Assembly: GCF_016864375.1 (NCBI RefSeq)
Contig: NZ_CP069359.1
Coordinates: 62,001-126,000 of the forward strand
Direction of reading: 5' to 3'
Source of the DNA: Microvirga sp. VF16
GTDB lineage: Bacteria > Pseudomonadota > Alphaproteobacteria > Rhizobiales > Beijerinckiaceae
DNA: 64,000 bases
Under the pieces are notes generated by a model, which saw nothing but the letters and a program-made list of their open reading frames with translations, was not told the origin of the DNA and did no database searches. Numbering within the stretch: position 1 is the stretch's first letter; each line of letters starts with the position of its first letter. This document shows, one piece after another, positions 7,750-15,978 of this stretch. A program made the position numbers and the translations under genes.

Positions 7750-8490
7750 TCAAGTCACTTTATATTCGCTGAGGTCGATTGACACGAGTGTGCGTGAGCG
7801 GTCCGGCTGGCGGTTCGCGAGGCGCGGGTGAGCGCGTCTTCGGGTGGGGAACATGAATCCCCCGAAGTCCCTGACATCGTAGACGTACTGTGCAGCGAGG
7901 AAGCCGCCGGAAACGTCCACCTGATAATCGTGGCGGCGGAGCAGGAAATCGGGGCCAAAATAGAAGTCCTGTTCGCGGCAATGGCTGGCGATCGCAAGAG
8001 GAAAAGTCGCACGCAGGACCCGCCAGGTTTCATCTGCTTCCTGCCATGGCTCGACTTCCTCAACTTGAAAGCCGGGCATTGCCAGCAGGAAGGGAGTCGT
8101 CAGATACGTCCATAGCGCATATCCGTTGAAATAGGCCAGGTGTAAGGGGTCCCACGGGGACTCGAACCCATGACCCGCGAATGCTGATCTTGGATCGTCT
8201 CTTTCAGCGACGATCGATTTGTCACTGCCCTCGACCACAACACGGGTGGGGCCGAATGTCATGTGCCAGTCCGGACTGCCAAACGGCGCGAGTGTTGCCC
8301 ATTCCTCATGGATCCCGGCTCTTGCTCGGCGCCGAATGTCGTCGGTGGGAATACCTTTCGTGGCCCAGAACTCACCCCCAGTCACAACGGTTGCACTAAC
8401 CTCGTTAAAGGTGTTCCACCGGTCCAGTCCGCCATGTGCGGCGAGGACGCGCTTAAGTAGGTCTTGCATGGCATCCCTCATAAGGATCAT
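7750..8490 (-). CDS. Hypothetical protein, about 246 residues
   Basis: A soluble-looking protein rich in aromatic residues, with no signal peptide or membrane helix and no domain recognised. Phrases such as LAAHGGLDRWNTF at the N-terminus resemble proteins annotated only as hypothetical in Rhizobiales. The ATG at 8490 overlaps the stop of the DUF1476 gene (TAATG), showing translational coupling; an internal ATG at 8469 has a better ribosome-binding site (GAGGG) and may be the main start. It converges with tetR. Confidence 0.7.
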   Translation of the reverse strand: MILMRDAMQDLLKRVLAAHGGLDRWNTFNEVSATVVTGGEFWATKGIPTDDIRRRARAGIHEEWATLAPFGSPDWHMTFGPTRVVVEGSDKSIVAERDDPRSAFAGHGFESPWDPLHLAYFNGYALWTYLTTPFLLAMPGFQVEEVEPWQEADETWRVLRATFPLAIASHCREQDFYFGPDFLLRRHDYQVDVSGGFLAAQYVYDVRDFGGFMFPTRRRAHPRLANRQPDRSRTLVSIDLSEYKVT

Positions 8491-8816
8491 TAGTCGGCCG
8501 ATAGCTCTCCGATCTCAGCGCGGGCCTGCTCATGTAACGCTTCGAGTTTCGCGCGAAGCGCAGCTCCACCCACTTTGATGCCGGCAGCCCGCATATCGTC
8601 GCCGACTTTCTGGATAATATCGAGATCACCAGGTTCTTCCAGGTCAGCATCGACCACGCTCGCGATGTAGTGAAGCATCTCGCAATCGATCTTGCCGAGT
8701 TGCTTCCCCACCCAGAAGCCAAAGAGCCGGTTTCGCCGGAGGATGATCTTGTATCGGTGCACCCTCTCCGGATCGAACCTGAGGGTGTCGTCGGCTTGGT
8801 CTTCGATAATCATCAT
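8490..8816 (-). CDS. DUF1476 protein (ATP synthase zeta-subunit-like inhibitor)
   Basis: A 108-residue protein matching the DUF1476 family, whose best known member is the zeta subunit that inhibits F1-ATPase in Paracoccus and relatives. Family hallmarks are RRNRLFGFWVGKQLG, a central acidic EEPGDLDIIQKVGDD and a C-terminal helix ALRAKLEALHEQARAEI. It is translationally coupled to the next gene. The first 15 residues, which carry the inhibitory region in the zeta subunit, differ from the common MTTFDDREKAFE form, so this may be a paralogue with another target. Confidence 0.8.
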   Translation of the reverse strand: MMIIEDQADDTLRFDPERVHRYKIILRRNRLFGFWVGKQLGKIDCEMLHYIASVVDADLEEPGDLDIIQKVGDDMRAAGIKVGGAALRAKLEALHEQARAEIGELSAD

Positions 8817-8921
8817 GGAATTCGACCCACTCTCTGAGACAGGGCGCGATCCTGCCGCCGGAGTGGGTCACGAAACAGATCCAAGAATCGTTGAAACGAT
8901 TGTACTGTCGCCGGGCGGACA

Positions 8922-9190
8922 TCATGTCGGCTCGCTGGCTGCTCCGCCGACGGTCTCGATTGGGTTCTGCATATCGGCTGGGTCAGGCCCTCTTTCCCCA
9001 GCGCCACGCTCCAGCTTTCCCGCAATCTCGGCCACATGCCGGCCTTGAAAGCGGGCTCCATCAAGCTCGTTCTGGCTCGGCTGGCGGGAGCCATCCCCAC
9101 CGGCGATCGTGGTGGCTCCATATGGTGAACCGCCGGTGACCTCATCCATCCTGGTCTGGCCCGCAAAGGAGTAGGGCAGGCCCACGATGA
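8922..9190 (-). pseudogene. wrbA remnant (NAD(P)H:quinone oxidoreductase, C-terminal part)
   Basis: The minus strand encodes the C-terminal third of a WrbA flavoprotein: VGLPYSFAG, then SPYGATTIAGGDGSRQPS and GARFQGRHVAEIA, which are family signatures. The N-terminal flavodoxin part, which should lie at higher coordinates, is missing; instead, at about 9190, sequence from a different reductase begins on the opposite strand. The remnant is therefore a deletion or recombination product and has no expected function. Confidence 0.75.
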
Positions 9191-9658
9191 AGCTCTTCCC
9201 AATGTGGAAATCATCACCCAAGCCCAGATCACCGGACTGGAGGGACAGCCCGGTCGGCTGGAGGCGGTTCGCTGGCGCCTGGAAACCGGGGAAGAGACCG
9301 CCGGCCGATGCGGCATCTGTTCCTGTTCATCGGTGCTTCGCCCAACACGCAATTGCTCGATGCGTCGCAAGTGGCGCTGGACCCGAAGGGCTTCGTTCTG
9401 ACCGGAGCCGATGTGGCTCCTGGCCGGAGGCCATTGGAGACGAGCCTTGACGGCGTCTTCGCTGCCGGGGACGTGCGGTCCGGTTCAGTGAAGCGGGTGG
9501 CTGCAGCGGTAGGAGAGGGGGCGCAGGTGGTGGCCGCGATTCACGCCTTTCTGACCAAGGACACCGTTCTGGCCGCGGCTCGCGGCGGGATGCGGCCTAC
9601 CAACAAGGTCGATCACCAGAAGAATAGTCCGCCACCTTGGACGAGTCAGACAGTATGA
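9188..9658 (+). pseudogene. Thioredoxin-reductase-like FAD oxidoreductase remnant, frameshifted
   Basis: The plus strand shows the C-terminal part of a pyridine nucleotide-disulfide reductase: LPNVEIITQAQITGLEG, then LEAVRWRLETGEE in one frame and, after a shift near 9300, RHLFLFIGASPNTQLL and DGVFAAGDVRSGSVKRVAAA in another. The last block is the FAD-binding GD motif of thioredoxin reductase-like proteins. The N-terminal two thirds are missing and the frameshift breaks the rest. Confidence 0.75.
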
Positions 9659-9722
9659 ACCGACATTGTCTACCTGATCTAAGGAAACCATTGGGCCGCT
9701 CCCATCACAAGCGAGGTCCACC

Positions 9723-11030
9723 ATGACGGTTTCGACGTTTCTATTCGCTACAGGGATTGAGAACAGCTATCCCACCATCAACGGCGGTCGGACCCGCATT
9801 GATGAGATGGAGAAGTGCGGCCACTACACCCTCTGGAAAACAGACTTCGACCTGCTTGATGAGGTCGGCATCCGCTACCTCCGCTATGGCCCACCCATTC
9901 ACACCACGTGGCTGGGGGAGGGGCGCTACGACTGGGACTTCTGCGACCAGACCTTCGGCGAACTCTATCGGCGCAACATCGTGCCGATCGTCGACCTGTG
10001 TCACTTCGGCGTGCCCGACTGGATCGGCAACTTCCAGAACCCGGATTTCCCAGAGCTCTTCGCCAGTTATGCCGGCGCCTTCGCGGAGCGATTTCCCTGG
10101 GTTCAGCTGTATACGCCAGTGAACGAGATGTTCGTCTGCGCCGTGTTTTCGGCCGCTTATGGCTGGTGGAACGAGCAGATGCAAAGCGACCAGGCCTTCG
10201 TGACCGCCTTGAAGCATATCGTCAAGGCCAACGTGCTGGCCATGGGGACGATCCTCGATGTCCGCGCCGATGCCATCTTCATCCAGAGCGAGTCCTCGGA
10301 GCACTTCCACCCCGACTGCCCAGGCGCGATGCCGGTCGCAGAGTTCTACAACGCCCGCCGCTTTCTGCCGCTCGACCTCAACTACAGCCGGCGGGTGGAC
10401 TCGGACATGTTCGTCTATCTCATGGACAACGGGATGAGCCGGGAAGAGTACGACTTCTTCATGCGGGCCAACCTCAAGCGGCACTGCATCATGGGCAACG
10501 ACTACTATGTGACCAACGAGCATCTCGTCTCGGCCAATGGACATACCAGCGCCTCCGACGAGGTCTTCCGCTATGCCGAGATCACCCGCCAGTACCATGA
10601 TCGCTACATGCTGCCGGTCATGCACACGGAGACGAACGTCAAGGAAGGCCCGCGCGGAGACGAGGCGGTCAAATGGCTCTGGAAAGAATGGTCCAACGTG
10701 CTGCGCGTGCGCAACTCCGGCGTGCCGATGATCGGCTTCACGTGGTACTCGCTCACCGATCAGATCGATTGGGATACTGCCTTGAGGGAGGAGAACGGCA
10801 CCATCAACCCGCTCGGCCTGTACGATCTCGACCGCAATGTCCGGGCGGTCGGTCAGAGCTATAAGCAGCTGATCCATGACTGGTGCCAGGTCCTGCCGGC
10901 CCAGAGCGTCTGCCTGCAGCTGCCAATCACGCAGCCGCGTGACTTCGACAAGCCGTTCGCTCAACGGGCGCGGAAGTCGATGAAGTCGATCTGCGAGAGA
11001 ACGCCGAGCGAGCCGCTCATGTCGAACTAG
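9723..11030 (+). CDS. Glycoside hydrolase family 1-like protein
   Basis: A 435-residue (beta/alpha)8 hydrolase related to family 1 beta-glycosidases. The acid/base Glu135 is in TPVNEM and the likely nucleophile Glu303 in MHTETN. Other barrel segments are FDLLDEVGIRYLRYGPP and the late GFTWYSLTDQIDWD. No signal peptide is seen, so it should be cytoplasmic; the substrate is unknown. An IS701 element inserted exactly at its stop: the TAG codon is part of the duplicated CTAG target, so the protein is unaltered. Confidence 0.85.
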   Translation: MTVSTFLFATGIENSYPTINGGRTRIDEMEKCGHYTLWKTDFDLLDEVGIRYLRYGPPIHTTWLGEGRYDWDFCDQTFGELYRRNIVPIVDLCHFGVPDWIGNFQNPDFPELFASYAGAFAERFPWVQLYTPVNEMFVCAVFSAAYGWWNEQMQSDQAFVTALKHIVKANVLAMGTILDVRADAIFIQSESSEHFHPDCPGAMPVAEFYNARRFLPLDLNYSRRVDSDMFVYLMDNGMSREEYDFFMRANLKRHCIMGNDYYVTNEHLVSANGHTSASDEVFRYAEITRQYHDRYMLPVMHTETNVKEGPRGDEAVKWLWKEWSNVLRVRNSGVPMIGFTWYSLTDQIDWDTALREENGTINPLGLYDLDRNVRAVGQSYKQLIHDWCQVLPAQSVCLQLPITQPRDFDKPFAQRARKSMKSICERTPSEPLMSN

Positions 11031-12385
11031 TACTACAGCCGGGTTTGTGCGTTGACTTTGACACGGAGGTGTCGAGCCATGACGCATGCGAGGCCCACCG
11101 CTGGGCCGATCAACTGGATGATCTCGTCGCCCGGATTGCTCCCCGGTTCAGCCGCATCGAACCACGCCGCCACGCCCGGGCCTATTTGCAGGGTCTGCTC
11201 TCGCCGCTCGAGCGCAAGAACGGCTGGCACTTGGCCGAAGCCGCCGGCGACATGACACCGGATGGCGTGCAGGACTTTCTCGCCCGCATGCACTGGGATG
11301 CCGATGCCGTGCGCGATGATCTGCGCGCCTACGTGGTTGAGCATCTCGGTGATCCTAACGCCGTGCTGGTGCTCGACGAGACCGGCTTCTTGAAGAAGGG
11401 CGACAAATCGGCCGGCGTCAAACGCCAATACTCCGGCACCGCGGGCCGCATTGAGAACAGTCAGATTGGTGTCTTTCTCGCCTATGCCAGCCGACATGGC
11501 CATGTGCTGATCGACCGGGCACTGTACTTGCCCGAGACCTGGGCCTTCGATGCTGCACGCTGCGCGCAAGCGGGCGTGCCGAAGGAGGTCAGCTTCACCA
11601 CCAAACCGAAGCTCGGACAGGCGATGTTGAAGCGGGCATTCGCGGCGGGCGTGCCGTGCACGTGGGTGGTCGGCGACTGCGTGTATGGCGCCGATTCTCA
11701 GACGCGGCGCCTGATCGAAGCGCACGGGCGCGGCTACGTGCTGGCCGTGACCTCAGCCCAGCGGCTTGGGCTGAAGCATGTGGAGGATTGGCTCGAGGAT
11801 GTGCCGGCCAGAGGCTGGACACGGCTCAGCGCCGGCGATGGCGCCAAGGGGCCGCGCCTGTATGACTGGGCTTATCTGCCCTACCGCACACCGCCGGTGC
11901 CGGGCTGGAAAACCGGGCTGCTGATCCGGCGCCGGAAGGGACGACCATATCAGTTCACGTTCTATCTCACCCGTTCGCCGGAGGAGGCGTCACTGGCTGA
12001 GCTGGTGCGGATTGCGGGCCAGCGCTGGCGGATCGAGAGCTGCTTTGAGGAAGCCAAGGGCGAGACCGGGTTGGACGAGTACGAGGTGCGCTCATGGACG
12101 GGCTGGCACCGGCACATCATCCTCTCCATGTTGGCGCATGCCTATCTCACAGTCGTGCGCCAGCACGCCATCGGGGGGAGAAGCCCCTGTCAGGCACGCC
12201 GCGCGGCTGTTGCCGCTCACCGTGCCCGAGGTGCGACGCTTGCTCTGGCATCTGGTGTGGGAGCAGCCGCCTTCGGTTGAGGCCGTCGAGCATTGGTCCG
12301 TATGGCGCCGACGGCACCAGCAGCGCGCTCATGACTGTCACTGGCGCAAGCGCACCCGACGCCGACGTCAAACCCGGCTGTAGTA
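11031..12385 (+). mobile_element. IS701-family insertion sequence, 1355 bp, complete ends
   Basis: Perfect 17-bp terminal inverted repeats, TACTACAGCCGGGTTTG at 11031-11047 and its complement at 12369-12385, flanked by the 4-bp target duplication CTAG (11027-11030 and 12386-12389). IS701 elements prefer YTAR targets, which agrees. The transposase gene inside carries a frameshift. Confidence 0.93.
11045..12383 (+). pseudogene. IS701-family transposase, frameshifted near the C-terminus
   Basis: The first frame (11045-12280) encodes the N-terminal 380 residues with VLVLDETGFLKKGDKSAGV (first catalytic Asp), VVGDCVYG (second Asp) and RWRIESCFEEAKGETGL (Glu). The normal C-terminus, LPLTVPEVRRLLWHLVWEQP onward, continues in another frame to the stop at 12383. 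The switch falls at a run of six G at about 12173-12178. Loss of one G would restore a single frame. All catalytic residues precede the shift. Confidence 0.85.
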
Positions 12386-12390
12386 CTAGG

Positions 12391-12645
12391 ATGTCTGGAG
12401 AGGCTCCAATGCGTTGGAAAACCACACACCGGTCGGAGTGCTTTCCTGAAGTTGAAACGAAAGCCAAGTCACAGGGACGCTTAGCCCGGCTTCTGCTGAT
12501 AGCCGTCATTGCCATCCTTGCGGTTGTCTCTTCAATTTATGTGTCTCTCGCCAGGGCAGATGCAACTCACCACATTGATCTGACATCGGGTGAGAGAGTT
12601 GCCGGGCGTGTGGAGGTGCCGGTTTGGCAAGGCCGACCTGACTAA
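12391..12645 (+). CDS. Hypothetical protein with one N-terminal membrane helix
   Basis: A frame of 84 codons from ATG 12391, or 78 from ATG 12409, begins immediately after the IS701 target duplication. A helix, LLLIAVIAILAVVSSIYVSL, is followed by a short polar tail (ITHHIDLTSGERV-like). No family recognised. It was adjacent to the GH1 gene before the IS701 insertion, so a shared operon is possible and would now be disrupted. Confidence 0.45.
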   Translation: MSGEAPMRWKTTHRSECFPEVETKAKSQGRLARLLLIAVIAILAVVSSIYVSLARADATHHIDLTSGERVAGRVEVPVWQGRPD

Positions 12646-12824
12646 AACCGTTGAGGCCATATGCACGACCAACGAACGCACATTTTTGTATCGCAATGTA
12701 TTGGCGTAGGCGCTCTCGGACGGTCCGATACAATCAGGCTCGATCCCTGAAACATCCAGTACACACAAGTAGCGCGATTGTTCCGGCAGCATGAGGCATG
12801 TCGCCTCCTCGGAAGGAAGAGCAA

Positions 12825-13226
12825 ATGAAAGCGCGTAATCTCTTGATGTCGGCCGGCGTCATCGCGATCGGTGTACTGTCGCTCCAGGCAGCCCAGGCTC
12901 AGCAGCACGTGACCCAGCGCACTGATCTGGTGCAAAGCGACATCAGCGTGCCCGGGAAAGAAGTCCTTCAGGTCAGGGTCGACTTCAATCCCGGTGTTGT
13001 ATCGATCAACCACAGGCACCCGGGCGAAGAGGTTGCCTACGTGCTCGAGGGAACTCTCGAGTATCAGCTCGAAGGCCGTCAGCCTGTTAGCCTCACGGTA
13101 GGCCAGGCGCTGTTCATCCCGGCTGGTGTGGCGCATATCGCCAAGAACGTCGGTCCGGGCAAAGCCTCGGAACTGGCGACTTATATTGTCACAAAGGGCG
13201 CCCCGCTCCTCGAGCCCGTGAAGTGA
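12825..13226 (+). CDS. Secreted cupin-domain protein
   Basis: A 133-residue protein with an N-terminal Sec signal (LLMSAGVIAIGVLSLQAAQA) and a single cupin barrel. The metal-binding motifs are visible as HRHPGEEVAYVLEG and PAGVAHIAKN. Periplasmic cupins of this type usually have unknown substrates. The start at 12825 is preceded by GGAAGGAAGAG. The stop overlaps the GTG start of the epoxide hydrolase gene by 4 nt, so the two exported proteins are co-expressed. Confidence 0.85.
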   Translation: MKARNLLMSAGVIAIGVLSLQAAQAQQHVTQRTDLVQSDISVPGKEVLQVRVDFNPGVVSINHRHPGEEVAYVLEGTLEYQLEGRQPVSLTVGQALFIPAGVAHIAKNVGPGKASELATYIVTKGAPLLEPVK

Positions 13227-14575
13227 GTTCTCCGATGGACCTCAACATAGGGGAGGGCGCATTGTCATCACAAGAAACATTCCAAAGTCGGCAGTTTTCG
13301 CGCCGTTCACTGCTTTTGGGCGGTGCGGCGGTGGGGCTGGCATCGGCCACCTTTCCATTGGCGGGCGCTTTCGCCTCAGATCCTGTGAGGAGGCCCGTTC
13401 CTGATTGGATCCGGCCCTTCCAGGCAAACATTCCCGAGGCGGCATTGGTTGATCTGCGCCTGCGGCTTGCCGCGACCCGATGGCCAGACGGCGAGACGGT
13501 GACTGACCGCTCACAGGGCGTTCAACCCAACAAGCTGAAGCCCCTCGTGGAGTACTGGCAGACTGCATACGATTGGCGTCAGGCCGAGGCCAAGCTGAAT
13601 GCCTTTCCACAGTTCCTGACAACCATCGATGGGGTGGACATTCACTTCATCCACGTCCGCTCTCCTCACGAGAATGCGCTGCCGCTGATCATGACCCATG
13701 GATGGCCAGGATCAGTCTTCGAGCTCCTGAACCTGATCGGGCCCCTTACTGATCCCACGGCTCATGGCGGCAAAGCCGAAGACGCCTTCCATCTCGTACT
13801 CCCGACAATTCCAGGCTTTGGGTTCTCGCAGAAACCCACAACGAAGGGTTGGAACCCGCAGCGTATCGCGGCGGCATGGGATGTGCTCATGAAGCGCCTC
13901 GGATATCCGAGATATGTTTCTCAAGGCGGAGATTGGGGCGCCATCATCAGCGACGCCCTGGGCCGTCAGGCACCTGAAGGACTTCTGGCGATCCACGTCA
14001 ACCGGATCGAACGTGCAACCACCTTCCCACCCGATGCCGCGCTTGCTCTCAGGAGCGGCGGCCCGGCACCGGACAACCTGTCCCCCGAAGAGAAGGTCAT
14101 TTTCGATGAAGCCCGGGACTTCCTGAACAACGGCTTCGGATACGCCGCGATCATGGGAACCCGGCCTGAGACGGTCGGTTATGGGCTCGCGGACTCGCCA
14201 GTCGGCTTGGCCGCCTGGCTGTATGACAAGATCGCCGATTGGGTCTACACGCGGGGCGACCCCGAGGCGGCTCTCAGCAAGGACGCGATCCTCGACAACA
14301 TCACGCTCTATTGGCTGACGAACACCGGCCCATCAAGTGGGCGGATCTACTGGGAAAATACCGCCTCCGGCGCGAAACTGACCCCTGTGAAGGTGCCAGT
14401 AGCCGTGACGGTGTTTCCAGGAGAGGTCTACAAGCCGCCGAAGAGTTGGCTGTCGCGGGCTTATCCGAACCTCATCTATTACAATCGGGTCGAGAAAGGT
14501 GGCCATTTTGCTGCCTGGGAAGAGCCCGAACTCTTCAGCGCCGAGATGCGTGCCGCATTCAGGACCGTTCGCTGA
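13223..14575 (+). CDS. Epoxide hydrolase with twin-arginine signal
   Basis: A 450-residue alpha/beta hydrolase of the epoxide hydrolase N-domain type. It starts with a Tat-like signal SRRSLLLGGAAVGLASATF, so folded export to the periplasm is expected. The EHN-type cap segment follows at about 55-160, then HGWPGS (oxyanion hole), the nucleophile in GGDWGAIIS and the catalytic His in GGHFAAWEEP. The GTG start gives GTGA overlap with the cupin stop. Physiological substrate unknown. Confidence 0.9.
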   Translation: MSSPMDLNIGEGALSSQETFQSRQFSRRSLLLGGAAVGLASATFPLAGAFASDPVRRPVPDWIRPFQANIPEAALVDLRLRLAATRWPDGETVTDRSQGVQPNKLKPLVEYWQTAYDWRQAEAKLNAFPQFLTTIDGVDIHFIHVRSPHENALPLIMTHGWPGSVFELLNLIGPLTDPTAHGGKAEDAFHLVLPTIPGFGFSQKPTTKGWNPQRIAAAWDVLMKRLGYPRYVSQGGDWGAIISDALGRQAPEGLLAIHVNRIERATTFPPDAALALRSGGPAPDNLSPEEKVIFDEARDFLNNGFGYAAIMGTRPETVGYGLADSPVGLAAWLYDKIADWVYTRGDPEAALSKDAILDNITLYWLTNTGPSSGRIYWENTASGAKLTPVKVPVAVTVFPGEVYKPPKSWLSRAYPNLIYYNRVEKGGHFAAWEEPELFSAEMRAAFRTVR

Positions 14576-14582
14576 TCAAGGT

Positions 14583-14615
14583 CATGCCGAGCCGGCGCAT
14601 AGCCGGCTCGGCATG
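14583..14615. terminator. GC-rich 14-bp inverted repeat
   Basis: CATGCCGAGCCGGC and its complement are separated by 5 nt and begin 8 bp after the epoxide hydrolase stop. No T-run follows. It could attenuate transcription into the DUF2798 gene or be a dispersed palindrome; the same GCCGAGCC core forms the terminator-like repeat at 15940-15966. Confidence 0.5.
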
Positions 14616-14636
14616 ATACGTCGGGCGCGAATCATC

Positions 14637-14870
14637 ATGGAAACTTCAGTGACAACACAATCGAAACGGAAGATCGCTTTTGCCCTGCTGATGGGCATCG
14701 TGACGACGGGTGTTATCTCCTTTGTGCTGCTCGCACTCAACGTGGGCTTCTCGGAGAAATTTGCCCTCACATGGCTGCGCTCATGGGGCATCGGATACGT
14801 GATTGTCGTCCCTGTCATTCTCCTCGTCGGTCCGTGGCTACAGGCACAGGTCAACCGAATGATTCAATGA
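14637..14870 (+). CDS. DUF2798 membrane protein
   Basis: A 77-residue protein with two hydrophobic helices (ALLMGIVTTGVISFVLLAL and WGIGYVIVVPVILLVGPWL) matching the short two-helix DUF2798 family. Function unknown. The start ATG at 14637 follows ATCATC with only a weak ribosome-binding site. An ATG at 14867 overlaps its stop, and the next gene begins 29 bp downstream at 14900. Confidence 0.8.
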   Translation: METSVTTQSKRKIAFALLMGIVTTGVISFVLLALNVGFSEKFALTWLRSWGIGYVIVVPVILLVGPWLQAQVNRMIQ

Positions 14871-14899
14871 ACTCCCCGAGTTTTCTGGAGGGATCTGCT

Positions 14900-15853
14900 A
14901 TGCTCAAGCGTTCGTTGTTTGCCATTTTCGGTTTTGTCCTCGGCTCCTCGGCTGCTTGGAGCTGCACCGACATATCTGCCGCGAAGGAACAGGCCATGGA
15001 CATCGGATACATTGATGTAACTTCCGACATCACGCTCAGAAGGATGAGAGCCGGCCCTCCGAGTCCTAAGGGGACAGTGCTTCTGCTACATGGGTTTCCG
15101 GAGACGTTATGCGCCTGGAAAGAGATATCCAGGGATCTCTCCGCAGACTACGAGGTCCATGCCATCGACTGGCCGGGCTATGGTCTTTCATCGCGGCCTG
15201 CCGCCGATAGGTTCTCCTACTCGCCAAAAGACTACGCGGGTGTCTTAGGCGAATACATCAAGAAGGCTGGTATCGATACATCGAAGCTCACGATCTATGC
15301 GACAGATATCGGTGCCCTGCCGGCGCTGCTGTTGGCTCTGGACGATCCGAAGGTCGCTAGGACTATCATCGTGGGTGACTTCGCGCCCTTCAACCGGCCC
15401 CAGTACATGCACGATAGATTGCAAGGTCTGAAGTCTGAGCCTTCGGCAACGGCGATACTCGCTACCTACAAGACCAGGACTGGCGGGGAAATTCTTGACA
15501 CTGCAGTGAGGGGAGGACTGTCCAAAGAGGCGCAGTTTGACGTCTCCGCTGACTTCAAGGAGGACGTCTCCCGTGGATGGAGCCATGGGGGAATGACGCC
15601 ACCCGAGGCCTTCTACCACTACTATGCCAACTTCACCCGCGACGAAGATTTTCTCGAAGCGAACCTGCACAAGCTCAAAACACCCGTAAGGATAGTGTGG
15701 GGCGAAAAGGACGTCTACATTACGAAGGAGATGGGGATCGAGTTCGCGAACAGGGTCAATGCGGACATCACCCTTCTGCCTGGTATCGGACACTACCCTC
15801 ATCTTCAAAGCCCGAAGCAGACCGTTGAGGAGATCCGTGCCTCGTTCCGATGA
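14900..15853 (+). CDS. Exported alpha/beta hydrolase with Asp nucleophile
   Basis: A 317-residue hydrolase with an N-terminal signal (MLKRSLFAIFGFVLGSSAAW). The oxyanion region is LLLHGFPETLCAWKEI, and the nucleophile elbow reads YATDIGALPA, so Asp replaces the Ser of lipases, as in epoxide hydrolases and haloalkane or haloacetate dehalogenases. The His is in GIGHYPHLQSP near the end. The start is chosen for GGAGGG 8 nt upstream; ATG 14867, overlapping the DUF2798 stop, is an alternative. Substrate unknown. Confidence 0.8.
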   Translation: MLKRSLFAIFGFVLGSSAAWSCTDISAAKEQAMDIGYIDVTSDITLRRMRAGPPSPKGTVLLLHGFPETLCAWKEISRDLSADYEVHAIDWPGYGLSSRPAADRFSYSPKDYAGVLGEYIKKAGIDTSKLTIYATDIGALPALLLALDDPKVARTIIVGDFAPFNRPQYMHDRLQGLKSEPSATAILATYKTRTGGEILDTAVRGGLSKEAQFDVSADFKEDVSRGWSHGGMTPPEAFYHYYANFTRDEDFLEANLHKLKTPVRIVWGEKDVYITKEMGIEFANRVNADITLLPGIGHYPHLQSPKQTVEEIRASFR

Positions 15854-15939
15854 CGGACAGAAACCAAGGGAAACGCGGAGCAATGTAAGGTAGCGCGTCA
15901 TTGCCTCTGCGAACACCAGCGCTTAGACAGGCTGAGCAT

Positions 15940-15966
15940 GCCGAGCCACCTCGATAGTGGCTCGGC
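15940..15966. terminator. Bidirectional terminator-like hairpin between convergent hydrolase genes
   Basis: GCCGAGCCAC and GTGGCTCGGC are separated by 7 nt. It lies between two converging genes, 87 bp after one stop and 13 bp after the other, with no clear T-run. Confidence 0.5.
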
Positions 15967-15978
15967 GCACGACTTCAA

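Noticed and set aside
8135..8180. tRNA T-arm-like sequence (GGGTTCGAGTCCC on the minus strand)
   Set aside because: It lies inside the 7750-8490 coding frame, and no acceptor stem, anticodon arm or CCA can be built around it.
9741..11087. Long 448-codon frame antisense to the GH1 gene
   Set aside because: It mirrors a gene with clear catalytic motifs; its translation has no recognisable motif. It arises from high GC codon usage.
12675..12735. GTATCG/GATACA words before the cupin gene, like the TetR-type operators
   Set aside because: The half-sites are in direct, not inverted, arrangement and there is no pair with 30-bp spacing.
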